In this document: positions 1-4,967 of the stretch, piece by piece | Position numbering within the stretch: the first letter of the stretch is position 1 | How the letters are laid out: each line of letters begins with the position of its first letter | Assembly: GCA_002362135.1 (NCBI GenBank) | Contig: DETO01000146.1 | Location: 1,009-7,053 of the forward strand | Length of the DNA: 6,045 nt | Source of the DNA: Ruminococcus sp. UBA3286 | GTDB lineage: Bacteria; Bacillota; Clostridia; Oscillospirales; Ruminococcaceae | Direction: 5' to 3' | Notes under the pieces: model-generated | Database searches by the model: none | The model's input: the letters and a program-made list of their open reading frames with translations, nothing else | What the model was told of the DNA's origin: nothing | Program-made: the position numbers and the translations under genes

Positions 1-45
1 GAAGAAGTTTTTGAAAGGGTGGTGAACGATAATGAAATTCTTTAA
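1..45 (+). CDS. C-terminal end of upstream gene, probably ABC transporter ATPase (partial)
   Basis: Frame 1 is open from the first base to a TAA at 43-45 and reads EEVFERVVNDNEIL. The pattern E-E-V-F-x-x-V-V resembles the 'LEEVFL' segment common near the C-terminus of ABC-2 type transporter ATPases. A gene ending here would overlap the start of the permease by 14 bases, a usual arrangement for an ATPase-permease pair. Only 14 codons are visible, so no nucleotide-binding motif can be checked. The assignment rests on the motif fragment, the overlap and the identity of the next gene. A second frame also ends nearby (TGA at 23-25), so the frame itself is not certain. Confidence 0.45.
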   Translation, partial: EEVFERVVNDNEIL

Positions 46-1363
46 TCTGCTGAAAAAGGAGCTTTCCGAACTGCTTACCCTACAGACCGTCGCAAGCATT
101 ATCGTTGTAATGGTTCTGTTTCTGGTGCTTGGAAACGTCATGTCAGACACCATGGAAAAGGCGGTTCAGAACGAATATACCGTTTCGATTAGCGACCGCG
201 ACAATACGGAATTCACTTCCACGCTTAAAGAGCATCTTCGCGAAAGCGGCGTTAAGCTTACCGAACATTCCACCGACGGCGACGATTATTCCGCAATTCT
301 CGATGAAGTCGGCGAGGAATCGCTGATAATCATTCCCGATGGCTTTACGGAATCCATGAAAAATCATGAAACTCCGCAGCTTATCAGCATTTCTTCAATG
401 GAATCCTCCGCCATGCTCTCGAATATCACCAACGATACAAGCGGCGCGATAGGTCTGATAAATTCCTGCATTTCGTCGGCTATAGCTTCCGAATTAGGTA
501 TTTCTCCCGAAGAGTACGCCCTTATGAACGACCCCGTAACGCTTTCGGAACATACCGTTATCGGCGAAAAATCCGCAGAAATAAGCAGCGATCAGGTAAT
601 GAGCAATATCATGATGAAAAATATGCTGCTCCCGATAATTATATTTGTACTTATAATCATGACGTCGCAAATGCTTATGAACTCTATTGCTAACGAAAAA
701 ATCGACAAGACCCTTGAAACTCTCCTCTCCGCTCCCGTATCGAGAACCACTATTCTTGGCGCAAAAATGCTTGCGGCGGCTATCGTCGCGATGCTGAACG
801 CCGCCTGCTATATGGTCGGTATGTCGGCGATGATGAAAAATGCGACGGGACAGATAACCGATGAATTCGGCTCTCTTCCGGCGGCGGAATTCATGCCTAT
901 CGACGAAGCCCTTGAAAAACTCGGTCTTGCTCTGGGCGCAGGCGATTATGTTCTGATAGGAATCCAGCTTTTCCTGACGATAATAATCTGTCTGTCGCTT
1001 TCGCTGATGCTCGGCGCTATGGTAAACGATACGAAGCAGGCGCAGACTTTTGTAATGCCCCTCATGTTCATGGCGATGATACCATATATGATATCTATGT
1101 TCGCCGATATAAACAATCTGCCCATGCTTATCAGAATAATAATTTACGCTATCCCGTTTACTCACACTTTCTCGGCGATATCAAATCTTTCATTCGGTCA
1201 TACGGGAATTTTCTTCGGCGGTCTTGCATATCAGGCTGTTGTATTCGTTATCTGTATGATATGCGCCCTTAAACTTTTCAGATCAGATCTTATCCTGACC
1301 GCAAATCTTAATTTCGGTCAGCGTTCAAAATTCAAGAAATCAAGCAAGTCAAAAGGAGAATAA
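32..1363 (+). CDS. ABC-2 type transporter permease (NatB/YhaP-like)
   Basis: This 443-residue integral membrane protein should form the transmembrane part of an ABC exporter. It has one N-terminal membrane helix (about residues 16-37) and then a long soluble domain (about 40-195), expected outside the membrane. A helical core follows, with segments near 198-217, 245-267, 307-330, 336-356, 363-383 and 393-416. Just after the second helix, residues 221-245 hold the family hallmark: NEKIDKTLETLLSAPVSR followed by a conserved G-x-K. This is the coupling region of ABC-2 permeases with a large extracytoplasmic loop, such as sodium or peptide/drug exporters. The C-terminus is short, basic and serine/lysine-rich. 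The start at 32 has a GGGTGGTG-like ribosome binding site at 17-24 and overlaps the upstream reading frame, which fits translational coupling to an ATPase. The substrate cannot be read from the sequence. rlmH starts three bases after the stop, so the two are probably co-transcribed. Confidence 0.92.
   Translation: MKFFNLLKKELSELLTLQTVASIIVVMVLFLVLGNVMSDTMEKAVQNEYTVSISDRDNTEFTSTLKEHLRESGVKLTEHSTDGDDYSAILDEVGEESLIIIPDGFTESMKNHETPQLISISSMESSAMLSNITNDTSGAIGLINSCISSAIASELGISPEEYALMNDPVTLSEHTVIGEKSAEISSDQVMSNIMMKNMLLPIIIFVLIIMTSQMLMNSIANEKIDKTLETLLSAPVSRTTILGAKMLAAAIVAMLNAACYMVGMSAMMKNATGQITDEFGSLPAAEFMPIDEALEKLGLALGAGDYVLIGIQLFLTIIICLSLSLMLGAMVNDTKQAQTFVMPLMFMAMIPYMISMFADINNLPMLIRIIIYAIPFTHTFSAISNLSFGHTGIFFGGLAYQAVVFVICMICALKLFRSDLILTANLNFGQRSKFKKSSKSKGE
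1352..1358 (+). promoter_or_regulatory. Ribosome binding site that fixes the TTG start of rlmH
   Basis: AAAGGAG lies 8 nt before the TTG at 1367, inside the last codons of the permease. No ATG or GTG is suitably placed. The protein read from the TTG (MNINLIVVGKLKEDYL) matches the usual RlmH N-terminus, so the unusual start codon is well supported. Confidence 0.85.
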
Positions 1364-1366
1364 ATC

Positions 1367-1840
1367 TTGAATATCAATCTCATAGTTGTAGGAAAACTTA
1401 AAGAGGATTATCTCCGAAACGCCTGCGCGGAATACGTAAAAAGGCTCGGCAGATACGGCAAAACGGAGATAAGGGAACTGGAAGAATGCCGTCTCAGCGA
1501 TTCGCCCTCCCCTAATGAAATAGCTGCCGCTCTGAAAAAAGAAGCCGTTCAGATAAAAAAATACACCGTCGGAACAATCATTCCCCTATGTATCGAGGGG
1601 AAACAGCTTTCCAGCACGGAGCTTTCGGAATTCATAGTCTCGGCAGGCGTTCAGGGCAGCAGCACAATCTCGTTTATAATCGGCAGCTCCTACGGTCTCG
1701 ATCCCGAAATAAAAAAAATGGGCAGCCTTAAACTGTCCATGTCGAAAATGACTTTCCCCCATCAATTGGCGAGAGTAATGCTTCTGGAGCAGATTTACAG
1801 AAGTTTCCAGATCGCGGAGGGCGGTAAGTATCATAAGTAA
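1367..1840 (+). CDS. rlmH: RlmH, 23S rRNA (pseudouridine-1915-N3)-methyltransferase
   Basis: RlmH belongs to the SPOUT family of knotted methyltransferases. It uses S-adenosylmethionine to methylate N3 of pseudouridine 1915 in helix 69 of 23S rRNA, acting on assembled 70S ribosomes. The 157 residues match the usual length of about 155-160. Visible family features are the N-terminal strand NINLIVVGKLKEDYL (2-16), IEGKQLSS (76-83), the cofactor-binding FIIGSSYGL (103-111) and the knot-forming C-terminal block LSMSKMTFPHQLARVMLLEQ (123-142) followed by IYRSFQIAEGGKYHK to the end. The terminal Y-H-K is typical, so the gene is complete. The glycine-rich loop reads IGSSYG where many homologues have IGGSLG or IGGSYG, a mild variation. 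Translation starts at TTG with a good ribosome binding site, 3 nt after the permease stop. The gene converges on yycJ; in B. subtilis these two lie in the same neighbourhood downstream of walRK. Confidence 0.97.
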   Translation: MNINLIVVGKLKEDYLRNACAEYVKRLGRYGKTEIRELEECRLSDSPSPNEIAAALKKEAVQIKKYTVGTIIPLCIEGKQLSSTELSEFIVSAGVQGSSTISFIIGSSYGLDPEIKKMGSLKLSMSKMTFPHQLARVMLLEQIYRSFQIAEGGKYHK

Positions 1841-1923
1841 CCAATTTATGCCTTACGGCATTATGCAAGGGAAACTGTTCTTCTGAATCCTCTGTTTAGG
1901 GCTTAGCATTTATGATTCCTGTA

Positions 1924-1961
1924 AAATTAAACCTGTACCCATTTGGGTACAGGTTTAATTT
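1924..1961. terminator. Strong hairpin, probable bidirectional terminator between rlmH and yycJ
   Basis: Bases 1924-1940 pair perfectly with 1945-1961 around an ATTT loop, giving a 17-bp stem. The core is CCTGTACCC/GGGTACAGG, and the outer part is A-rich on the left and T-rich on the right, so each strand ends in a T-rich arm. It lies between convergent genes, where a two-way terminator is expected. The T tract is interrupted (TTTAATTT), so efficiency is unproven. Confidence 0.72.
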
Positions 1962-1973
1962 AATATTGGGATT

Positions 1974-1996
1974 CTTAAGGGACTATGTCCCTTAAG
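1974..1996. repeat. Perfect 10-bp stem hairpin inside the intergenic element
   Basis: CTTAAGGGAC (1974-1983) and GTCCCTTAAG (1987-1996) are exact reverse complements around a TAT loop. There is no following T run, so it is not a typical terminator. It forms part of the nested structure of the 1843-2049 element. Confidence 0.7.
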
Positions 1997-2003
1997 CAGG
2001 GGG

Positions 2004-2028
2004 TGCAGGGGGACGGAGTCCCCTTGCA
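2004..2028. repeat. GC-rich 11-bp stem hairpin inside the intergenic element
   Basis: TGCAGGGGAC (the run 2004-2014 contains one extra G) pairs with GTCCCCTTGCA (2018-2028) around GGA. Ten pairs are Watson-Crick and one is a G-T wobble (2008 with 2024). Its right side overlaps the first bases of the right terminal repeat, so this hairpin and the long-range pairing of the terminal repeats would compete. Confidence 0.62.
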
Positions 2029-2050
2029 TAATGCCGTAAGGCATAAATTA

Positions 2051-2836
2051 CTACAGCAACACCGCTCCGCCTGTAGTTTCTACGGGAGCGACTCCCATTA
2101 TGTAATCTCTGCCGCGGACGAATCCGCCGAGATGCTGCTGAACCGTTTTATCCGCTATATCAGGTCGGTTATTCTCCTGACTAAGATGACCGAGCAGAAT
2201 ATGCGTCGCGCCGTTTTCTACGAGTTCCGCCGCGAATTTTCCGCAGTCATCGTTGGAAAGATGCCCTATAGGCGAAAGGATTCGCTGCTTCAGATACAAC
2301 GGGTAAGAACCGTGCCGCAGCATATTTTCATCGTAATTCGACTCGATAAGAACCATTTTACAGCCCAGCAGATTCGCTCTCACCTCGTCGGTCACGTGAC
2401 CAAGATCGGTGCAGACGGCTATATCGATACCCTCCGGTGTCCTGATTTTATAGCCGCAGCTATGGATAGCGTCATGAGGCGTATTAAAACTGCTGATCTC
2501 ATGATCTGCGCAGGCGACCTTCTTGCCGTTCATGTCAATAAGCATGGAATGCGGCGCAATTTTATCGCCGTCGCACAATCGCTGGAGCGTGCGCCTGTTT
2601 CCGTATATTGCAGCCGAAGTATTCTTCGTGAGCATTTTTAGTCCGCTTACATGATCACTGTGTTCATGGGTGATGAATACCGCTTTCACCGCCGATATCG
2701 GGATACGATTTAATTCGAGAGCCGCCGTCAGCCGTCTGTAGCTCACTCCGCAGTCTATCAGGAATCCTGCCGTTTCATTGCCGATAAACGTGGAATTTCC
2801 CCTGCTGGAACTGAATAACGGGTATATTCTTGCCAT
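2051..2836 (-). CDS. yycJ: YycJ/WalJ-family metallo-beta-lactamase-fold hydrolase
   Basis: This 261-residue cytosolic protein has the metallo-beta-lactamase fold. Members of the YycJ family are metal-dependent nucleases, and B. subtilis YycJ has been linked to 5'-3' exonuclease activity and mismatch repair. The N-terminus LFSSSRGNSTFIG (7-19) with LIDCG (26-30) is the usual start. The metal-binding motif H-E-H-S-D-H is at 57-62, further conserved positions are HDA (121-123) and the aspartate of TDLGH (143-147), and GHLSNDD (191-197) and GHLSQENN (216-223) follow. The segment IESNYDENMLRHGSYP (164-179) is diagnostic for YycJ as against other hydrolases of this fold. Length is normal for the family, about 260-265. 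The ATG at 2836 is one base after the stop of the upstream AIM24-family gene (TAATATG), so translation is probably coupled; no strong separate ribosome binding site is seen. The usual walRK two-component genes are not in view. It converges on rlmH. Confidence 0.93.
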   Translation of the reverse strand: MARIYPLFSSSRGNSTFIGNETAGFLIDCGVSYRRLTAALELNRIPISAVKAVFITHEHSDHVSGLKMLTKNTSAAIYGNRRTLQRLCDGDKIAPHSMLIDMNGKKVACADHEISSFNTPHDAIHSCGYKIRTPEGIDIAVCTDLGHVTDEVRANLLGCKMVLIESNYDENMLRHGSYPLYLKQRILSPIGHLSNDDCGKFAAELVENGATHILLGHLSQENNRPDIADKTVQQHLGGFVRGRDYIMGVAPVETTGGAVLL

Positions 2837-2837
2837 A

Positions 2838-3512
2838 TTATCCGCGCGGTACTCTCGAAACTATTCTGCCTGCGAAATCGTTGAAATTCTGCGTCTGCAA
2901 AATAATTCTTCCCGGGCCCGTCAGCTTTGTAAGGAACAGACCTTCGCCGCCGAAGAAGATATTGCCCAGCCCCTTTACCGTTTCGACGTCGTATGATACC
3001 GATGTTTCAAACGCAACAACATTTCCCGTATCAACTTTCAGAACTTCGCCGGGCGCGAGAAAACGCTCAACTTTATCGCCGTCAACTTCGAGGAAAGCCA
3101 TACCCTTGCCGAAAAGTCTCTGGAGAATAAATCCCTCGCCGCCGAAAAGTCCCGATGTAAATTTTTTCGTAAATGTTGCTTTAAGATCAACGCTCTGCTG
3201 CGCGCAAAGGAACGAGCCTTTCTGCACTATCATTTCGCCGCGTGAAATATCAACGGGAACTACACAGCCGGGAACGGTCGAGCCGAACGCTATTTTCGCG
3301 CCGTTCACTTCGGAAGTGTAATTCGCCATAAAAATGGATTCTCCCGTAAAAATTCTGCCGAGACTGCGTCCTATTCCGCCTCTCGCATTCGTATTCATTC
3401 TTATTCCGTTGGTCTGCCATACCATACCGCCGCGCTGAGTATACATGGATTCTCCGAAGTCCAGCGTAACCTCAACCGCAGGAACTGTCTGACCGATAAT
3501 TTCGTATGTCAT
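2838..3512 (-). CDS. AIM24 / TIGR00266 family protein
   Basis: This 224-residue soluble protein belongs to the AIM24 family, whose bacterial members are widespread but lack a firm function; the name comes from a yeast mitochondrial inner-membrane biogenesis protein. It has no signal peptide or membrane helix and is rich in beta strands and glycine. Two similar halves can be seen: SGLFGGEGFILQRLFGKGMAF (starting at 120) and NIFFGGEGLFLTKLTGPGRI (184-203). The latter block is the most recognisable family signature. Length fits the usual 220-240 residues. An AGGAGA ribosome binding site (3519-3524) lies 6 nt before the ATG, and a clear promoter lies 60-90 bp upstream. It is the first gene of a two-gene operon with yycJ. 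What links it to a nuclease-like partner is not evident from sequence. Confidence 0.9.
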   Translation of the reverse strand: MTYEIIGQTVPAVEVTLDFGESMYTQRGGMVWQTNGIRMNTNARGGIGRSLGRIFTGESIFMANYTSEVNGAKIAFGSTVPGCVVPVDISRGEMIVQKGSFLCAQQSVDLKATFTKKFTSGLFGGEGFILQRLFGKGMAFLEVDGDKVERFLAPGEVLKVDTGNVVAFETSVSYDVETVKGLGNIFFGGEGLFLTKLTGPGRIILQTQNFNDFAGRIVSRVPRG

Positions 3513-3571
3513 AAAAAATCTCCTATCTGCTCAACCCTGAGCTGTCGTCGCGGATATTCCTCCGTAATTTT

Positions 3572-3601
3572 ATTTTATCACATTACTTGTTTTCTTGTCA
3601 A
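3572..3601 (-). promoter_or_regulatory. Housekeeping-type promoter of the AIM24-yycJ operon
   Basis: Read on the minus strand, a perfect -35 box TTGACA (3596-3601) is followed after 18 bases by TAAAAT (3572-3577), preceded by TGA to give an extended -10 (TGATAAAAT). Transcription would start near 3565, leaving a leader of about 50 nt before the ATG at 3512. Confidence 0.82.
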
Positions 3602-3818
3602 TAGATTTATATTCGCTGTAAATCATTTTTTGCTCTTTAATATCAAAGCGAATCCCATTTGGAAAATAAAATTATATTACCATATTTTTTATAAGCTGTA
3701 AAGTGATATATGAAACTAAACGAATGACATATATCACAAGAAATACAATATGACATCAAACCTGCTCTCATATTGCTTTCCGCGCGCTGAATCATGTGTA
3801 AATATGTGTGATATAACA
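3602..3818. other. AT-rich intergenic control region without a gene
   Basis: This is the middle of the 388-bp gap between the divergent AIM24 and TM2 genes. It is strongly AT-rich. The only long open frame across it (74 codons, minus strand, 3643-3867) has no ribosome binding site, no domain-like pattern and covers the plus-strand promoter, so no gene is called. The notable content is a set of repeated GTGATATA motifs, listed separately. Confidence 0.6.
3703..3737. promoter_or_regulatory. Inverted repeat GTGATATATG...CATATATCAC, possible operator
   Basis: GTGATATATG (3703-3712) and CATATATCAC (3728-3737) are exact 10-bp inverted repeats separated by 15 bases. A further GTGATATA occurs at 3808-3815, immediately before the -35 box of the TM2 gene promoter, and GTGATA overlaps the -10 region of the minus-strand promoter (3576-3581). 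The arrangement suggests a regulator binding several half-sites in this divergent region. AT-rich sequence produces such matches by chance fairly easily, so this is tentative. Confidence 0.4.
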
Positions 3819-3847
3819 TTGAATAATTTCCGAATTTATGGTATAAT
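3819..3847 (+). promoter_or_regulatory. Promoter of the TM2-domain gene
   Basis: A -35 box TTGAAT (3819-3824), a 17-base spacer and a perfect -10 box TATAAT (3842-3847) preceded by TGG form an extended -10 promoter. Transcription would start near 3854, giving a leader of about 47 nt before the ATG at 3901. Confidence 0.85.
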
Positions 3848-3900
3848 TTGTTTGATCGCTGAAACAACGGCGAGTAATTTTTTATAAAGGCGGTTTTACT

Positions 3901-4110
3901 ATGAAATCTTCACGCTCTTGGCTTTTAACGCTTCTCCTCGGCATTTTTCTCGGCGAACTCGGAATCCACAGATTTTACGCAGGAAAAGTAGTAAGCGGTC
4001 TTATTTGGATGTTCACCGGTGGTTTATGCGGGATAGGTTGGCTTTTCGATGTTATTCTCATAATCTGCGGTCTGTTTCACGATAAGGAAGGCAATAGGAT
4101 TCACATTTAA
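3901..4110 (+). CDS. TM2 domain-containing small membrane protein
   Basis: This 69-residue protein consists of almost nothing but a TM2 domain: two hydrophobic helices joined by a short polar turn. The first helix (about 7-20) leads into the signature GELGIHRFYAGK (18-29). The second part has G33, then GGLCGIGWLFDVILII (40-55), where the G-G-x-x-G-I-G-W-x-x-D pattern is typical. A short charged tail, HDKEGNRIHI, follows. The basic N-terminus and hydrophobic first helix place it in the cytoplasmic membrane. Bacterial TM2 proteins are common but mostly of unknown role. The start is supported by AAAGGCGG (3886-3893), 7 nt before the ATG, and by the promoter upstream. It appears to be monocistronic: the next plus-strand gene is 319 bp away and a palindromic element lies in between. 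No clear terminator follows it. Confidence 0.93.
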   Translation: MKSSRSWLLTLLLGIFLGELGIHRFYAGKVVSGLIWMFTGGLCGIGWLFDVILIICGLFHDKEGNRIHI

Positions 4111-4230
4111 ATGAAGATTTTTGTATAAAAACAGCAACTATTTACGCTGAAACTTGTACAATCATACAAACTTCAATTTTAAAACGGGGAATCCGGTATA
4201 TTCTGGAGCATTAGTATATGTAGGGATATT
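4111..4230. other. Intergenic stretch between the TM2 gene and the palindromic element
   Basis: No gene, clear terminator or convincing promoter can be seen here. Weak -10-like strings (TACAAT at 4157, TATATT at 4197) lack good -35 partners at proper spacing. It may hold the original promoter of the secreted-protein gene at 4430, but this is not evident. Confidence 0.45.
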
Positions 4231-4396
4231 TTAGAGTCTGTTTAATATCCCGCTGCGCACGTCTTTTTGTCAAATTTTTCCGATGTCTGCGTTGAAAAAG
4301 TTCATCATACGCCGGTATGCTTTCGCTTTTTCGCCTTGCCCCCGTAAAAATTATGCTCAAAAATCCGCACACATCGAGATATTAAACAGACTCTTA
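4231..4396. mobile_element. Palindromic miniature element (MITE-like) with terminal inverted repeats
   Basis: The ends AGAGTCTGTTTAATATC (4233-4249) and its exact reverse complement (4378-4394) delimit about 162 bp. Further inward the two arms keep matching imperfectly, for example CGxTGxG blocks, GxxxAATTTTT and GAAAAAG. They meet at a central palindrome, CATAC-GCCG-GTATG (4306-4319), so the whole element is one long imperfect palindrome. Taking GAGTCTG as the true end, TTA flanks it on both sides (4231-4233 and 4394-4396), a possible 3-bp target duplication. It has no coding capacity, consistent with a non-autonomous element moved by a transposase elsewhere. Its right end is 33 bp from the ATG at 4430, so it may have displaced or altered that gene's promoter. 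A transcript through it would form a long hairpin. Confidence 0.75.
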
Positions 4397-4429
4397 TTGG
4401 GAAATTTTTTATTCTAAAGGAGAAAAACT

Positions 4430-4915
4430 ATGAAATTCAAAAAACTCTCTGCATTGCTTGCGTGCGCTATGCTACTTATGGTTCCTGTTCAGGGCAATGT
4501 AACCGCTGTCGATGAAACAACCGCACCCAATGCAGCATCTTCCGAGGAAGCCCAGAGCGTTGCAAGAGCAGCAGGGCTTATCTCGACATATACGCTTTCA
4601 TGCTCGGCAGGCACAAAAAAAGTGTACATTACAGCTTCAACAAGAGGAACGGGCCAAATGGCAAAGATCGGCTTTAAGTTCATTAAGATCGATAGAAGTA
4701 CTGACAGAGTAAACTGGACTTATGAAACCACTGCCGGCGATAAGATTGCCAAGGACACGGACTACCATTCACTGTCAAAGTATGGCGTTAACGTTACGGG
4801 CGGTTATTATTACCGTGTTACTATGTATCACTACGCTAAAGAAGACAAATTGATCAGTCCCGATGAGCAGTCAGTATTTAATACATCAAACATCATCTGG
4901 GTTCCTGCAAGCTAA
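4430..4915 (+). CDS. Small secreted protein of unknown function
   Basis: The 161-residue product begins with a typical Sec signal peptide: basic MKFKK, a hydrophobic core LSALLACAMLLMVPV (6-20), and a probable cut after VTA (around residue 26). A low-complexity Ala/Thr/Ser/Glu stretch (about 27-48) follows. The mature domain (about 50-160) shows alternating patterns that suggest a beta-sandwich: YTLSCSAGTKKVYITAST, then AKIGFKFIKIDRSTDRVNWT (78-97), then GGYYYRVTMYHYAKE (124-138), ending NIIWVPAS. There is no sortase motif, lipobox or catalytic motif. It resembles small exported proteins of clostridia that carry only a domain of unknown function (possibly DUF6147, not certain). AAAGGAG (4416-4422) sits 7 nt before the ATG. 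The palindromic element ends just upstream, and a terminator follows at 4938. No function is claimed. Confidence 0.85.
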   Translation: MKFKKLSALLACAMLLMVPVQGNVTAVDETTAPNAASSEEAQSVARAAGLISTYTLSCSAGTKKVYITASTRGTGQMAKIGFKFIKIDRSTDRVNWTYETTAGDKIAKDTDYHSLSKYGVNVTGGYYYRVTMYHYAKEDKLISPDEQSVFNTSNIIWVPAS

Positions 4916-4937
4916 GTTCTGCTGATAACTCAACTAG

Positions 4938-4967
4938 AAAAGTCTCCCATTTTCGGGAGACTTTTTT
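4938..4967. terminator. Rho-independent terminator shared by convergent genes
   Basis: AAAAGTCTCCC (4938-4948) pairs with GGGAGACTTTT (4955-4965) around the loop ATTTTC, and the run TTTTTT (4962-4967) follows on the plus strand. On the minus strand the stem is followed by TTTTC, so it can also end the phosphatase transcript. It overlaps the phosphatase stop codon (4966-4968). Confidence 0.92.

Larger units (their letters stand above)
1843..2049. repeat. 207-bp element with 29-bp perfect terminal inverted repeats (MITE-like or palindromic intergenic repeat)
   Basis: The left arm 1843-1871 and the right arm 2021-2049 are exact reverse complements over 29 bases. Each arm also contains its own small hairpin, ATGCC-TTAC-GGCAT on the left. 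Between the arms sit three more hairpins (1924-1961, 1974-1996, 2004-2028). The unit has no credible gene: the open frame starting inside it merely runs antisense through yycJ. It begins 2 nt after the rlmH stop and ends 1 nt before the yycJ stop. No clear target duplication flanks it, so mobility is an inference. The compact size and terminal inverted repeats suggest a non-autonomous element or a structured intergenic repeat family. Confidence 0.75.

Noticed and set aside
494..1165. 223-codon open frame on the minus strand inside the permease gene
   Set aside because: It is antisense to a clear ABC-2 permease. The His/Tyr/Arg-rich composition is typical of a shadow frame, and no ribosome binding site or domain is seen.
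1985..2641. 218-codon plus-strand open frame starting in the intergenic element
   Set aside because: It runs antisense through yycJ, whose motifs are unmistakable. The product has no family-like pattern.
2830..3321. 163-codon plus-strand open frame opposite the AIM24-family gene
   Set aside because: The Pro/Ser/Thr-rich product is characteristic of a reverse-strand shadow; the minus-strand gene has promoter, ribosome binding site and family signature.
3643..3867. 74-codon minus-strand open frame in the divergent intergenic region
   Set aside because: It overlaps the plus-strand promoter, lacks a ribosome binding site and shows no signal peptide or domain pattern; AT-rich DNA can give such a frame by chance.
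3602..3900. Possible riboswitch or small RNA in the long divergent gap
   Set aside because: The leaders after the predicted starts are only about 50 nt, and no known aptamer core or terminator-antiterminator pair is visible.
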